The position numbers were made by a program, and so were the translations under genes. A model generated the notes under the pieces. The model was given only the letters and a program-made list of their open reading frames with translations. It was not told the origin of the DNA and did no database searches. Positions 29,298-39,055 of a stretch of DNA of 64,000 nucleotides are shown here, one piece after another (the first letter of the stretch is position 1; each line of letters starts with the position of its first letter). The stretch covers positions 17,129 to 81,128 of the forward strand of contig CAMYKZ010000003.1 of NCBI GenBank assembly GCA_947259045.1. The letters are read 5' to 3'. The DNA comes from an uncultured Afifella sp. GTDB taxonomy: Bacteria; Pseudomonadota; Alphaproteobacteria; Rhizobiales; Afifellaceae.

Positions 29298-29732
29298 ATG
29301 TTTGATATTGGCTGGAGCGAACTTCTCGTTGTCGCTGTGGTAATGATTCTCGTTGTGGGTCCAAAAGACCTGCCGGGAATGCTGCGCGCATTTGGCAAGA
29401 CGATGAGCCAGGTCCGCAGCACGGCCAATGATTTCCGGCGCCAGTTCAACGACGCTCTGCGTGAGGCGGAGAATGAATCGGGGCTGAAGGACGCCGGCGA
29501 TCAGTTGAATTCCATCGGTTCGGTAAACCCGATGGCAGAGGTGACCAAGGGTCTGAACGATCTGAAGCGCGACGTGACTGCCGATGATGACGGCGAAGCC
29601 GGGACCCGGACTGAGGCCGATACAGCAACCGATGTCGGCAAAACCCAGTCTGAAGCCGCTTCCGACCATGTTCCAGCGGGTGAAAAAAACGAACCGAAGG
29701 CGCTCAAGGAAAGTGGAAGTGACGCCGCATGA
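29298..29732 (+). CDS. tatB: Twin-arginine translocase subunit TatB
   Basis: A 144-residue protein beginning MFDIGWSELLVVAVVMILVV with a single transmembrane helix, the conserved GPKDLPGMLRAFGK hinge and a long amphipathic plus acidic C-terminal region. TatB forms the signal-peptide receptor with TatC. The stop overlaps the tatC ATG (ATGA). Confidence 0.95.
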   Translation: MFDIGWSELLVVAVVMILVVGPKDLPGMLRAFGKTMSQVRSTANDFRRQFNDALREAENESGLKDAGDQLNSIGSVNPMAEVTKGLNDLKRDVTADDDGEAGTRTEADTATDVGKTQSEAASDHVPAGEKNEPKALKESGSDAA

Positions 29733-30517
29733 CCCTTGGCGATATCGAAGATTCCAAAGCTCCGCTCGTTGAGCACCTGATTGAGTTGCGGCAGCGCCTG
29801 TTTCGGTCGGTGATCGCAATCGCCATCGCGTTTGTCGTCTGTTATTATTTTGCCGATGACATCTTCAATCTGCTGGTCATTCCCTACGAACGTGCCGCAG
29901 GCGCGGAACGGGATATAAAGCTGATTTTCACGGCACCCCAGGAATATTTCTTCACCCAATTGAAGCTGGGTTTGTTTGGCGCTCTGTTTATCGCCTTTCC
30001 GATCCTTGCCAATCAAATTTACAAGTTTGTTGCGCCGGGCCTTTACAAGCACGAACGCGGTGCTTTTCTGCCTTATCTGATTGCAACGCCGATCCTGTTT
30101 TCTGCTGGGGCCGCGCTCGTCTTCTTTCTTGTCATGCCGCTCGCATTGCAGTTTTTTCTCTCATTTGAACAAACAGGCGGCGTTGGCAGGGCGACCATCG
30201 AGCTGCTTCCGAAGGTCAACGAATATCTCAGCCTGATCATGACGCTGATCTTTGCATTCGGGCTGGTATTCCAGTTGCCGGTCGTTCTGACGCTGCTTGC
30301 GCGGGCGGGCCTGGTTTCTGCCGATACGCTGAAAACGAAACGCAAATATGCCATCGTTCTGACCTTCGTCGCCGCGGCGGTCCTGACCCCGCCTGATCCG
30401 ATCAGCCAATTGGGTCTTGCGATCCCGACTTTGCTTCTCTACGAGTTTTCCATCCTGGCCGTGCGGTATGTCGAATCCCGCCGCAAGGAACGGGAAGCCG
30501 CCGAGGACGCCGCCTGA
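29729..30517 (+). CDS. tatC: Twin-arginine translocase subunit TatC
   Basis: A 262-residue polytopic membrane protein with six predicted helices. The conserved N-terminal APLVEHLIELRQRLFRS contains the Glu used in signal-peptide recognition, and FTAPQEYFFTQLKLGLF and LTPPDPISQLGLAIP are also diagnostic. It starts with an ATG overlapping tatB. serS follows after 21 bases, so the tat genes and serS may be read together. Confidence 0.96.
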   Translation: MTLGDIEDSKAPLVEHLIELRQRLFRSVIAIAIAFVVCYYFADDIFNLLVIPYERAAGAERDIKLIFTAPQEYFFTQLKLGLFGALFIAFPILANQIYKFVAPGLYKHERGAFLPYLIATPILFSAGAALVFFLVMPLALQFFLSFEQTGGVGRATIELLPKVNEYLSLIMTLIFAFGLVFQLPVVLTLLARAGLVSADTLKTKRKYAIVLTFVAAAVLTPPDPISQLGLAIPTLLLYEFSILAVRYVESRRKEREAAEDAA

Positions 30518-30538
30518 CACGCCCAATCGGAGCGAACA

Positions 30539-31810
30539 ATGCTTGATATCAAATGGGTCCGGGACAATCCGGACGCACTGGATAACGCGCTGAAAGCGCG
30601 TTACACGGAGCCGCTCGCCGCCGGTCTGATGGCGCTGGATGACCGGCGCAAAGCGCACATCGCCAAGCTTCAGGACGCCCAGACCCGGCGCAACGCCGCC
30701 TCCAAGGATATCGGCAAGGCCAAGGCGTCCGGTGATGATGCCGCAGCTCAAAAACTGATCGATGAAATCGCCGAATTGAAATCGTTCGTTCAGACCGGCG
30801 AGGAAGAAAGCCGCAGGCTGGACGTCGCCCTGAATGACGCTTTGGCGGGAATTCCGAACATTCCGCTCGACGACGTGCCGGTTGGCAAAGACGAATCGGC
30901 CAACCTGGAACTGCGCAAGGTTGGCGAACCACGCGATCTGGCCGATGCAAAAGAGCATTTCGAAATCGGCGAAAATCTCGGCATGATGGACTTCGAGATC
31001 GCCGCGAAACTTGCCGGATCCCGTTTTGTCGTGCTGAAGGGGCAACTGGCCCGGCTGGAGCGGGCGCTTGGCCAGTTCATGCTGGATCTGCATACAGGCG
31101 AGCACGGATATACCGAAGTGGCGCCGCCATTGCTGGTGCGCGACGAAATCCTGTTTGGCACGGCGCAATTGCCGAAGTTCGCCGAAGACCAGTTCCGCAC
31201 GACCGATGACCGCTGGCTTATCCCAACGGCCGAAGTTCCGCTCACCAACCTCGTGCGTGAAGAGATCATCGATGCGGACCGGCTTCCGCTTCGGGTAACG
31301 GCTCTGACCCCCTGTTTCAGGTCCGAGGCCGGTTCGGCTGGCCGCGATACCCGCGGCATGCTGCGCCAGCATCAGTTCACCAAGGTGGAACTCGTCTCCA
31401 TTACTGAGCCGGAAAACAGCCTGGATGAACATGAACGCATGACGCAATGCGCCGAAGAGGTGCTCAAGCGCCTCGGGCTTGCCTATCGGGTCGTCGTGCT
31501 GTCGACCGGCGACATGGGTTTCGGCGCCCGCAAGACCCATGATATCGAAGTCTGGCTGCCCGGGCAGAAGGCCTACCGGGAAATTTCGAGCTGTTCTGTC
31601 TGCGGCGATTTCCAGGCCCGGCGGATGAATGCCAGATACCGGCCCGCCGACGGGGCAGGTCCGCAATATGTTCATACGCTGAACGGATCCGGCGTTGCCG
31701 TCGGCCGGGCGCTGATTGCGGTCATGGAAACCTATCAGAATCCTGACGGAACCATTACTGTCCCCGATTGCCTGGCGCCCTATATGGGCGGGCTTGAAAG
31801 GATCGGCTGA
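30539..31810 (+). CDS. serS: Serine--tRNA ligase
   Basis: A class II aminoacyl-tRNA synthetase of 423 residues. It has the N-terminal antiparallel coiled coil that grips tRNA-Ser (about 25-110), motif 2 in [20 protein letters not shown] and motif 3 near [35 protein letters not shown] is the standard N-terminus. The next gene, surE, begins 4 bases after the stop. Confidence 0.97.
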   Translation: MLDIKWVRDNPDALDNALKARYTEPLAAGLMALDDRRKAHIAKLQDAQTRRNAASKDIGKAKASGDDAAAQKLIDEIAELKSFVQTGEEESRRLDVALNDALAGIPNIPLDDVPVGKDESANLELRKVGEPRDLADAKEHFEIGENLGMMDFEIAAKLAGSRFVVLKGQLARLERALGQFMLDLHTGEHGYTEVAPPLLVRDEILFGTAQLPKFAEDQFRTTDDRWLIPTAEVPLTNLVREEIIDADRLPLRVTALTPCFRSEAGSAGRDTRGMLRQHQFTKVELVSITEPENSLDEHERMTQCAEEVLKRLGLAYRVVVLSTGDMGFGARKTHDIEVWLPGQKAYREISSCSVCGDFQARRMNARYRPADGAGPQYVHTLNGSGVAVGRALIAVMETYQNPDGTITVPDCLAPYMGGLERIG

Positions 31811-31814
31811 GCGC

Positions 31815-32573
31815 ATGCGCATTCTGGTAACCAATGATGACGGCATCCACGCACCCGGTCTTGAGGTCGCTGAGCGCATTGCCAGGCAACTTTCCGATGA
31901 TGTCTGGATCATCGCCCCGGAGACGGATCAGTCCGGTGTCGCCCATGCGCTGACGCTGAGCGATCCGATCCGGGTCCGGCAGGCCGGCGAGAAAAGATTC
32001 GCCGTGCGCGGAACGCCGACGGACTGCGTGATCATGGGTTTCAAGGAAGTGATCGGAGAAAGGCCGGATCTGGTTCTTTCCGGCGTCAATCGCGGCCAGA
32101 ACATCGCTGATGACGTTACCTATTCCGGAACCATCGCCGCGGCGATGGAGGGGACCCTTCTGGGTATCCCCTCGATTGCCCTGTCTCAGGCTTACGGCAT
32201 AGACACCCGCGATAAACCCTATTGGCAGAATGGCGAGACCCATGCGCCGAAGTTGATCGACAAGATCATGTCCGACGGTATTCGCGCGGGAACGCTGATC
32301 AACATCAACTTTCCGAACTGCCTTCCAGACGATGTCGTGTCTGTTTCGGTGACCCATCAGGGCCGGCGCATCCCCGACTGGCTGAAGATCGACAGCCGGA
32401 TCGACGGACGTGGCCATCCTTATTACTGGATCGGATTTCAGCGCACTGACACCAAACCCGACGCCGGCAGTGATCTTGCCGCGATTGCCGAAAACCGGAT
32501 TTCGGTGACCCCGCTGACACTGGATCTGACTGATCGAGGCCAGTTTGAGCGGTTGCAGGGCCTGCTCGGCTAG
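31815..32573 (+). CDS. surE: 5'/3'-nucleotidase SurE
   Basis: A survival protein with nucleotide 5'(3')-phosphohydrolase activity. The 252 residues begin [16 protein letters not shown], containing the metal-binding Asp-Asp pair at 8-9, and continue with [20 protein letters not shown], which holds further ligands. The start at 31815 is the family start; an upstream in-frame ATG inside serS is rejected. The serS-surE-pcm order is common in alphaproteobacteria. Confidence 0.96.
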   Translation: MRILVTNDDGIHAPGLEVAERIARQLSDDVWIIAPETDQSGVAHALTLSDPIRVRQAGEKRFAVRGTPTDCVIMGFKEVIGERPDLVLSGVNRGQNIADDVTYSGTIAAAMEGTLLGIPSIALSQAYGIDTRDKPYWQNGETHAPKLIDKIMSDGIRAGTLININFPNCLPDDVVSVSVTHQGRRIPDWLKIDSRIDGRGHPYYWIGFQRTDTKPDAGSDLAAIAENRISVTPLTLDLTDRGQFERLQGLLG

Positions 32574-32651
32574 GCCGGAATCACTCGACAAGCACGATCA
32601 AAACAGTATTTATTATCAAAGACCTGAGTCGAAAATCGGCGAGTGGCAGCG

Positions 32652-33329
32652 ATGGATGACGATCCCACAACGCAGTCAGCGAATGATGATGACGGCCGGA
32701 TCCTCGTTGCCTCGCTTCTGTTGAAACTGCGCTCCATCGGGATATCCGATCGCAAGGTGCTCAATGCGATCGAGGCGATCCCGCGCAATCTTTTCGTTCC
32801 TGAAGAACTGATGCATCTGGCATACGAAGACCGGGCGCTTCCGATTGAATGCGGTCAGACGATCAGCGCGCCCTCGGTTGTCGCCATGATGACGGCCGCT
32901 CTGGATCTGGGGGACCGCCACAAGGTTCTGGAGATCGGTACCGGGTCGGGCTATCAGACGGCTATTCTTTCGCGGCTCGCGCGCCGGGTGACGAGTCTTG
33001 AGCGTTTTCGCACACTGATCCCGCTTGCGGAAGCGCGCTGGGCTGTCCTCGGCATATCCAATATCAGCGTCGTCCAGGCGGACGGTAACCAGGGTTGGAG
33101 CCGGCAGGCGCCGTTTGACCGGATAATTATCACCGCTGCCTGCGAGACGGCTCCGTCAAAGCTGGTTGCACAGCTTGTCGATGAAGGCATCCTGATCGCG
33201 CCGATCGGCAGCAGCGACACTGTGCAGCGTCTGACGCTGTTTCAGAAATACGGAACCCGCGTCGATACGCGTGATCTGGGCGGAGTCCGGTTTGTACCGA
33301 TGATGTCGGGAGTTGCCCAGAACCTGTAA
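32652..33329 (+). CDS. pcm: Protein-L-isoaspartate O-methyltransferase
   Basis: Repairs isoaspartyl residues in aged proteins by SAM-dependent methylation. The 225-residue protein has the canonical SAM loop VLEIGTGSGYQTAILSRLA at about 96-114 and the active-site region CGQTISAPSVVAMM. The ATG at 32652 is chosen over a GTG three codons earlier. It is the second PCMT-fold gene of the window but, unlike the one at 9276, keeps the full consensus loop. surE precedes it. Confidence 0.95.
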   Translation: MDDDPTTQSANDDDGRILVASLLLKLRSIGISDRKVLNAIEAIPRNLFVPEELMHLAYEDRALPIECGQTISAPSVVAMMTAALDLGDRHKVLEIGTGSGYQTAILSRLARRVTSLERFRTLIPLAEARWAVLGISNISVVQADGNQGWSRQAPFDRIIITAACETAPSKLVAQLVDEGILIAPIGSSDTVQRLTLFQKYGTRVDTRDLGGVRFVPMMSGVAQNL

Positions 33330-33448
33330 CGGATGATGCAATCTGGCAGAATCTCGAATCTGGACGACATTTCCCCATCGGTCTTAACACCTTCTCAACG
33401 TTAATGGTTTCTAATCAGGATACATCAAATTTAGTGTGAGTTAGAAAT

Positions 33449-34654
33449 ATGCGTTGCGGTAACCCCACGAAATCAGCCAAACAAACCCATTGCGGATCTC
33501 TGCTCCGGTTCGGAGCGATCGCCGTTTTTGCAGGTCTTGGCGCCGGTTGCAGCGCTGACGCAGTCCGGCTGACCGACCCGATCTTTACAAGTTCAACGGC
33601 CAATCAACAGGCGATTGTCTCCGGTCAGGCGGCCTATAGCCAGCCGACTCCGCCGCGGCCGACCAATGTCGCCGCAGCTCAAGCCGGTACGATCCAGCGT
33701 CAGCCGCTTCCGGAGCCGACAGCTCAGGCTTACCAGCCGGTCCGTTCCGCGCCGGTTCAAACGGCTGCCGTCCAGCCGGAGAGCGCTGCGCCGCGCCCAT
33801 ATACACCGCCGAAGCCCTACGCGGCATCGGGGCAGCCGAAACCGCTTGGACGATTGCCGGCCAAATCCGTTGCCAGTGCGCCGAAAGCCGATGGCGGCTC
33901 TTCAGGTTCGTACATCGTCCAGCCGGGCGACTCTTTGTGGGGCATTGCCAACAAGCATGGAACCAGTGTTGCAGCGCTGCAATCGGCGAATAACCTGTCC
34001 GGTTCGGCGCTTCGCCCGGGCCAACGGCTGACGCTGTCAGGGCCGGCGGGCGTCCAGGTTGCTTCTGTTTCCACCGGTACCATGACGGATGCGCCACGTC
34101 CGGTCCCGGCGCCGCGAAAGGTCCAGGCTCAGGATGTCGCGGCGGTTCAGCCGCGCAAAGAACCTGTCATATCGAAACAGCCTGAATTGCCGCGAACGCA
34201 GACAAAGCCAGCCGCCCCGGCCGCAGTCAGCAAGCCTGAGAACGCCGCCACGGTCAACACCGCGACCGCAAGCGGATCAGGTTTCCGCTGGCCGGTTCAG
34301 GGTCGGATCATTTCCGGATTTGGCAAGAAGCCGAACGGCGAACGCAACGACGGTATCGACCTTGCCGTTCCAGAGGGCACCAACGTCAAGGCGGCTGAGT
34401 CAGGCGTTGTGATTTATGCCGGCAACGAACTGAAAAGCTACGGAAATCTCGTACTTGTGCGGCACGAAAACGGCTGGGTTTCGGCCTATGCGCACAACAA
34501 GGATCTGCTCGTCAAGCGCGGCGACAAGGTTCAGCGCGGCCAGGTGATATCACGTGCCGGCCGCTCCGGTGGCGTGGATACGCCACAGGTTCATTTTGAA
34601 CTGCGCAAGGGCGCAACCCCTGTCGACCCGATGAAACATCTGTCGCAGGTCTGA
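33449..34654 (+). CDS. NlpD/DipM-like LysM plus degenerate LytM (M23) envelope protein
   Basis: A 401-residue exported protein. The N-terminal hydrophobic stretch ending AGLGAGC at Cys34 suggests a lipoprotein, though the lipobox is not ideal. A Pro/Ala/Gln-rich linker leads to a LysM domain (YIVQPGDSLWGIANKHG to PGQRLTL, about 155-196), a second linker, and a C-terminal LytM domain (about 287-395). Zinc ligands are missing: the usual HxGxD reads NDGID and the usual HLHFE reads QVHFE. Like NlpD of E. coli, it probably activates amidases at division sites rather than cutting peptidoglycan itself. It follows surE-pcm. Confidence 0.9.
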   Translation: MRCGNPTKSAKQTHCGSLLRFGAIAVFAGLGAGCSADAVRLTDPIFTSSTANQQAIVSGQAAYSQPTPPRPTNVAAAQAGTIQRQPLPEPTAQAYQPVRSAPVQTAAVQPESAAPRPYTPPKPYAASGQPKPLGRLPAKSVASAPKADGGSSGSYIVQPGDSLWGIANKHGTSVAALQSANNLSGSALRPGQRLTLSGPAGVQVASVSTGTMTDAPRPVPAPRKVQAQDVAAVQPRKEPVISKQPELPRTQTKPAAPAAVSKPENAATVNTATASGSGFRWPVQGRIISGFGKKPNGERNDGIDLAVPEGTNVKAAESGVVIYAGNELKSYGNLVLVRHENGWVSAYAHNKDLLVKRGDKVQRGQVISRAGRSGGVDTPQVHFELRKGATPVDPMKHLSQV

Positions 34655-34684
34655 TTTCAAAGATCTGCTATCGAGGCTTTAAAG

Positions 34685-34711
34685 CGGCGTCAGCTTAACC
34701 TGACGCCGTTT
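34685..34711. terminator. Bidirectional terminator hairpin between two convergent genes
   Basis: A perfect 9-bp stem CGGCGTCAG / CTGACGCCG (34685-34693 with 34700-34708), loop CTTAAC, followed by TTT on the plus strand and preceded by AAAG, which becomes CTTT on the minus strand. It contains the last codons and stop of the minus-strand ATPase gene while lying 30 bases after the plus-strand LysM gene. Confidence 0.75.
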
Positions 34712-35565
34712 CTGCCTGCATAATCCTGCACATATTGCCATGCGACGCGGCCCGAGCGGGCCCCACGGGTCGTCGACCATTCAAGCGCGTCTGCGCGCCA
34801 GGTTTCATCCTTGTCGGTGATGCCGAAATGGTCGAAATAACCGCGGATCATCTGCAGATACTGATCCTGACTGCAATTGTGAAATCCGAGCCACAGGCCG
34901 AACCGGTCGGACAGGGACACTTTTTCCTGCACGGCTTCCGACGGGTTGATTGCTGTGGACCGTTCGTTTTCGATCATGTCGCGCGGCAACAGATGCCGGC
35001 GGTTGGAAGTCGCATAGAAAATCACATTGTCCGGCCGGCCTTCGATACCGCCGTCGAGTGCGGCCTTGAGGGATTTGTAGCTGGTATCGCCGCCGTCGAA
35101 CGACAGATCATCGCAAAACAGGATTGTCTGTTCGGGCCGCTCTCTCAGGAAGCCCAGCAATGACGGCAGGGTTTCGATATCCTCGCGGTGGATTTCGATC
35201 AGTTTCAAGGCCGGATATCCACCGTCGATTGCTTCCGCGGCAATGGCCGCATGGGTGGCCTTGACCAGCGAACTCTTGCCCATGCCGCGCGCGCCCCACA
35301 AAAGCGCGTTGTTTGCCGGGAAGCCATGCGAGAACCGTCTCGTATTGTCGATCAGCGTATCGCGAGCCCTGTCAATTCCATGCAACAGGGGCAGGTCGAT
35401 GCGGCTGACCTTGGGAACAGGCTGGAGCACCGGAGGCGAGGGGTGCCAGACAAAGGCATCTGCGGCATCGAGATCGATTCGCGGACGATGATCGCCGCTG
35501 AGTGTCTCAAGCGCTTTTGCGATGCGTTCCAGCAGCGGAATCATCCCGTTAGTCTCGTTTTTCAA
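34690..35565 (-). CDS. DUF815-family P-loop ATPase
   Basis: A 291-residue AAA-type ATPase of the DUF815 family, role unknown. Walker A GARGMGKSSLVKA lies around 91-103 and Walker B ILFCDDLSF around 146-154, with a sensor-like YATSNRRHLLP and the downstream SLSDRFGLWLGF. The start is probably TTG at 35565, because GGAG sits seven bases before it; the ATG at 35544 has no comparable site and would shorten the protein by seven residues. It lies opposite in orientation between the LysM gene and yajC, a position it also holds in relatives. Confidence 0.9.
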   Translation of the reverse strand: MKNETNGMIPLLERIAKALETLSGDHRPRIDLDAADAFVWHPSPPVLQPVPKVSRIDLPLLHGIDRARDTLIDNTRRFSHGFPANNALLWGARGMGKSSLVKATHAAIAAEAIDGGYPALKLIEIHREDIETLPSLLGFLRERPEQTILFCDDLSFDGGDTSYKSLKAALDGGIEGRPDNVIFYATSNRRHLLPRDMIENERSTAINPSEAVQEKVSLSDRFGLWLGFHNCSQDQYLQMIRGYFDHFGITDKDETWRADALEWSTTRGARSGRVAWQYVQDYAGRNGVRLS

Positions 35566-35741
35566 CCCTGTTCTCCAAAAAAGTGGCGTGAAAGGCGGAT
35601 ATCATGCCCTAAAGGGCTGGCAAAGAGCGAATTGAATATCCACTTGGGTGATCATGTTGTTGCAATGGCGTTTGGCGTGACTATAGTCCGCAAAAAATTA
35701 TGGCAGGCCGAAACGGCCGGGCAAGAGGGCAGTCAGTTTCC

Positions 35742-36077
35742 ATGTTTATAACTCCGGCATACGCACAGAGCGGCGGCGGTAATCCGTTCGACCCAAGCTT
35801 CATCATCATGATGGTGCTTATTTTTTCAATCTTCTATTTTCTCATCATCCGGCCACAGCGCCAGCAGGTCCGCCGGCGCGAAGAGATGCTGAAGGCGATC
35901 CGGCGCAATGATTCCATCACCACCAACGGCGGCATCATCGGCAAGGTGACCAAGGTGATCGACGACAATGAAGTCGAGGTGCAGATTGCCGACGGGGTCA
36001 AGGTGCGTGTTCAGCGTGGCATGATCTATGAAGTCCGGTCAAAATCGGAACCTGTTTCCGGCAACTCCAATTCATGA
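35742..36077 (+). CDS. yajC: Preprotein translocase subunit YajC
   Basis: A 111-residue single-span inner-membrane protein of the Sec-DF-YajC accessory complex. It has the N-terminal ITPAYAQSGG, the helix FIIMMVLIFSIFYFLIIRPQ at about 18-37 and the conserved RPQRQQVRRREEML and TNGGIIGKVTKV. The ATG at 35742 starts the conserved part; an upstream in-frame ATG is ignored. secD follows after 15 bases. Confidence 0.95.
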   Translation: MFITPAYAQSGGGNPFDPSFIIMMVLIFSIFYFLIIRPQRQQVRRREEMLKAIRRNDSITTNGGIIGKVTKVIDDNEVEVQIADGVKVRVQRGMIYEVRSKSEPVSGNSNS

Positions 36078-36092
36078 TCGGGTAAAAGTTAC

Positions 36093-37697
36093 ATGCTTTA
36101 TTTTGCGCGGTGGAAGATCGGCCTGATCGTACTGCTGGTGGTCGCCGCAATTGCGACAGTGCTGCCGAATTTCTTCTCCGAAGAACAGGTCGAAAGCTGG
36201 CCCGGTTTCCTGCCGAACAAGCAGGTCGTGCTGGGTCTGGATCTGCGCGGCGGAGCCCATCTGCTTTATCAGGTAGACCGGCAAAAACTGATCGATGACC
36301 GGAAAAAGACGTTTCTGAGCGACATCCGGCAAAATCTTCGTGCAGAGCGTTTGCGGTTTACACCGCCGCGGATGAGCGGTCTGACTGTCCAGTTTGCGGT
36401 TCGCGATGTTGCCGATGTCGACAAGGCGCGAGAAGCGATTAGACCTTTGCTGGACCCGGTTCAGGCCGGGTTTTTCGGCCAGGGCTCGGTCCGCGAAGTC
36501 AATTTGAGCGTCGACGGACCGAAATTTTCCCTTGAACTGACCGAAGAAGGGTTGGCGGAACGGCTTCGCCAAGCCCTGCAGCAGGCGCGGGAAGTGATGC
36601 TGATCCGGCTCGATGCCTTTGGGACGACCGAACCGTCCATTCAGATCCAGGGTGAGGACAGGTTGCTTGTCGAGGTGCCAGGCGTTGAAAATGTCGAGGA
36701 ACTGAAGAGGCAGGTCGGTAAAACCGCGAAGATGACATTCCACCTGCTTTGTCCGGAAGGCAGTGTCGGAGAAGCGCGCGTCTCCGGGCCACCACCGGAT
36801 TGTGAGATCGTGGAATCCGACGAGCCTGGCGAACCGGCGCTTCTCATTCAATCTGGTTCCAGGCTTTCCGGCGGTGATCTTGCTGACGCACAAGCGGCGT
36901 TCGACCAGCAGACGAATGAGCCGGTCGTGAATTTCCGGTTCAATTCCCGCGGTGGCGCAATTTTTGCCGAACTGACGGCTGCAAATGTGAACCGTCGGTT
37001 CGCAGTTGTGCTGGATGGCAAAGTCATTACTGCGCCGGTTATCCGAACCGCGATCCTGCAGGGGAACGGGCAGATTTCGGGCAATTTTACAGTTCAGTCC
37101 GCCAATGATCTGTCAATTTTGCTGCGCGCCGGCGCGTTGCCTGCCGACCTTGAGGTTATCCAGGAACGCACAGTCGGGCCGAGCCTCGGCCAGGATTCGA
37201 TCGACGCCGGCAAGATCGCTGCGGTGATTGGCATGATAGCGGTGATTGTTTTCATGTTGGCGGTTTATGGCCTGTTTGGCGTATTTGCCAATATTGCGCT
37301 GTTTGCGAACATATTCCTGATCTTTGCAGTCATTACGATCACTCAATCGACGCTGACGCTGCCGGGTATTGCCGGTATCGTTCTGACGATCGGCATGGCG
37401 GTGGATGCCAATGTGCTGATTTTTGAACGCATTCGCGAAGAAGCCCGGTTGGGGCGCTCGGCGATCAATGCGATCGAGGCGGGATTCAGCCGGGCTCTGT
37501 CGACAATTCTGGATGCGAATATCACCACATTGTTTGCGGCGGCTGCGCTGTTTATGCTCGGTTCCGGTCCGATACAGGGTTTTGCCGTTACATTGGTGAT
37601 CGGTATCCTGACAACAATTTTCACAGCATTCCTGCTGACACGGATGATCGTGGCGCTTTGGGTCGATTCGACGCGACCCAAGGCGGTGCCGATCTGA
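36093..37697 (+). CDS. secD: Protein translocase subunit SecD
   Basis: An RND-fold inner-membrane protein that uses proton motive force to pull proteins through SecYEG. The 534 residues comprise a first transmembrane helix (IGLIVLLVVAAIATVLPNFF), the D1 motif GLDLRGGAHLLYQVD, a periplasmic domain of about 300 residues and five further helices near the C-terminus with GIAGIVLTIGMAVDANVLIF and FERIREEARLG. It is co-directional with yajC and secF (13 bases to secF). Confidence 0.97.
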   Translation: MLYFARWKIGLIVLLVVAAIATVLPNFFSEEQVESWPGFLPNKQVVLGLDLRGGAHLLYQVDRQKLIDDRKKTFLSDIRQNLRAERLRFTPPRMSGLTVQFAVRDVADVDKAREAIRPLLDPVQAGFFGQGSVREVNLSVDGPKFSLELTEEGLAERLRQALQQAREVMLIRLDAFGTTEPSIQIQGEDRLLVEVPGVENVEELKRQVGKTAKMTFHLLCPEGSVGEARVSGPPPDCEIVESDEPGEPALLIQSGSRLSGGDLADAQAAFDQQTNEPVVNFRFNSRGGAIFAELTAANVNRRFAVVLDGKVITAPVIRTAILQGNGQISGNFTVQSANDLSILLRAGALPADLEVIQERTVGPSLGQDSIDAGKIAAVIGMIAVIVFMLAVYGLFGVFANIALFANIFLIFAVITITQSTLTLPGIAGIVLTIGMAVDANVLIFERIREEARLGRSAINAIEAGFSRALSTILDANITTLFAAAALFMLGSGPIQGFAVTLVIGILTTIFTAFLLTRMIVALWVDSTRPKAVPI

Positions 37698-37710
37698 CAA
37701 GGATTTTCTG

Positions 37711-38643
<933 letters not shown>

Positions 38644-38647
38644 TCAG

Positions 38648-39055
38648 GTGGAAGAAGGGCAGCGCGGCGTCATCCTGACGGAGGCCCGTTTTCCCGGCCG
38701 GGCGCCGATTGATGCTTATGGCAATGGCGGTTTTCGTTTCGCCGACATGTCGCACAAGGGTTCGATCCTGGTCCTGCCCGGCGGCATTCAGGCATGGCGT
38801 CTCAGCACGGTTGACGACCTGAACGTCGATCTCCTGCAGCCAGTTGTCCGGGAACGGAAATCGATTGAAATCCTGCTTTTCGGCACCGGATCGTCATTTC
38901 AGACGTTGCCGGATGCAGCCGCCGAATTGCTGGAATCGATCGGGCTGATGCCGGACCTGATGAATACCGGGTCGGCGGTGCGGACCTACAATGTGCTTCT
39001 GTCGGAGGGACGGGCCGTGGCGGCAGCCTTGATCGCCGTCGATTCGCCCCGGTGA
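38648..39055 (+). CDS. Mth938-domain (DUF498) protein
   Basis: A 135-residue protein of the Mth938-like family, whose eukaryotic member NDUFAF3 assists respiratory complex I assembly. The core IDAYGNGGFRFADMSHKGSI and the later EILLFGTGSSFQ and GIGL-like segment are family-typical. I take the GTG at 38648, four bases after secF, as start; an ATG at 38600 lies inside secF and reads a non-conserved Arg/Pro extension. The stop overlaps the GTG of the next gene (GTGA). Being next to a phytoene-synthase-fold protein mirrors the NDUFAF3/NDUFAF6 pair, so a role in complex I assembly is an attractive inference. Confidence 0.85.
   Translation: MEEGQRGVILTEARFPGRAPIDAYGNGGFRFADMSHKGSILVLPGGIQAWRLSTVDDLNVDLLQPVVRERKSIEILLFGTGSSFQTLPDAAAELLESIGLMPDLMNTGSAVRTYNVLLSEGRAVAAALIAVDSPR

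Noticed and set aside
30161..31912. Minus-strand frame of 583 codons opposite tatC and serS
   Set aside because: It covers two certain genes and has unusual His/Gln/Arg composition typical of antisense frames.
33370..33420. CtrA-type TTAA-N7-TTAA site before the LysM gene
   Set aside because: Only one half-site matches well; the second half matches in two of four bases.
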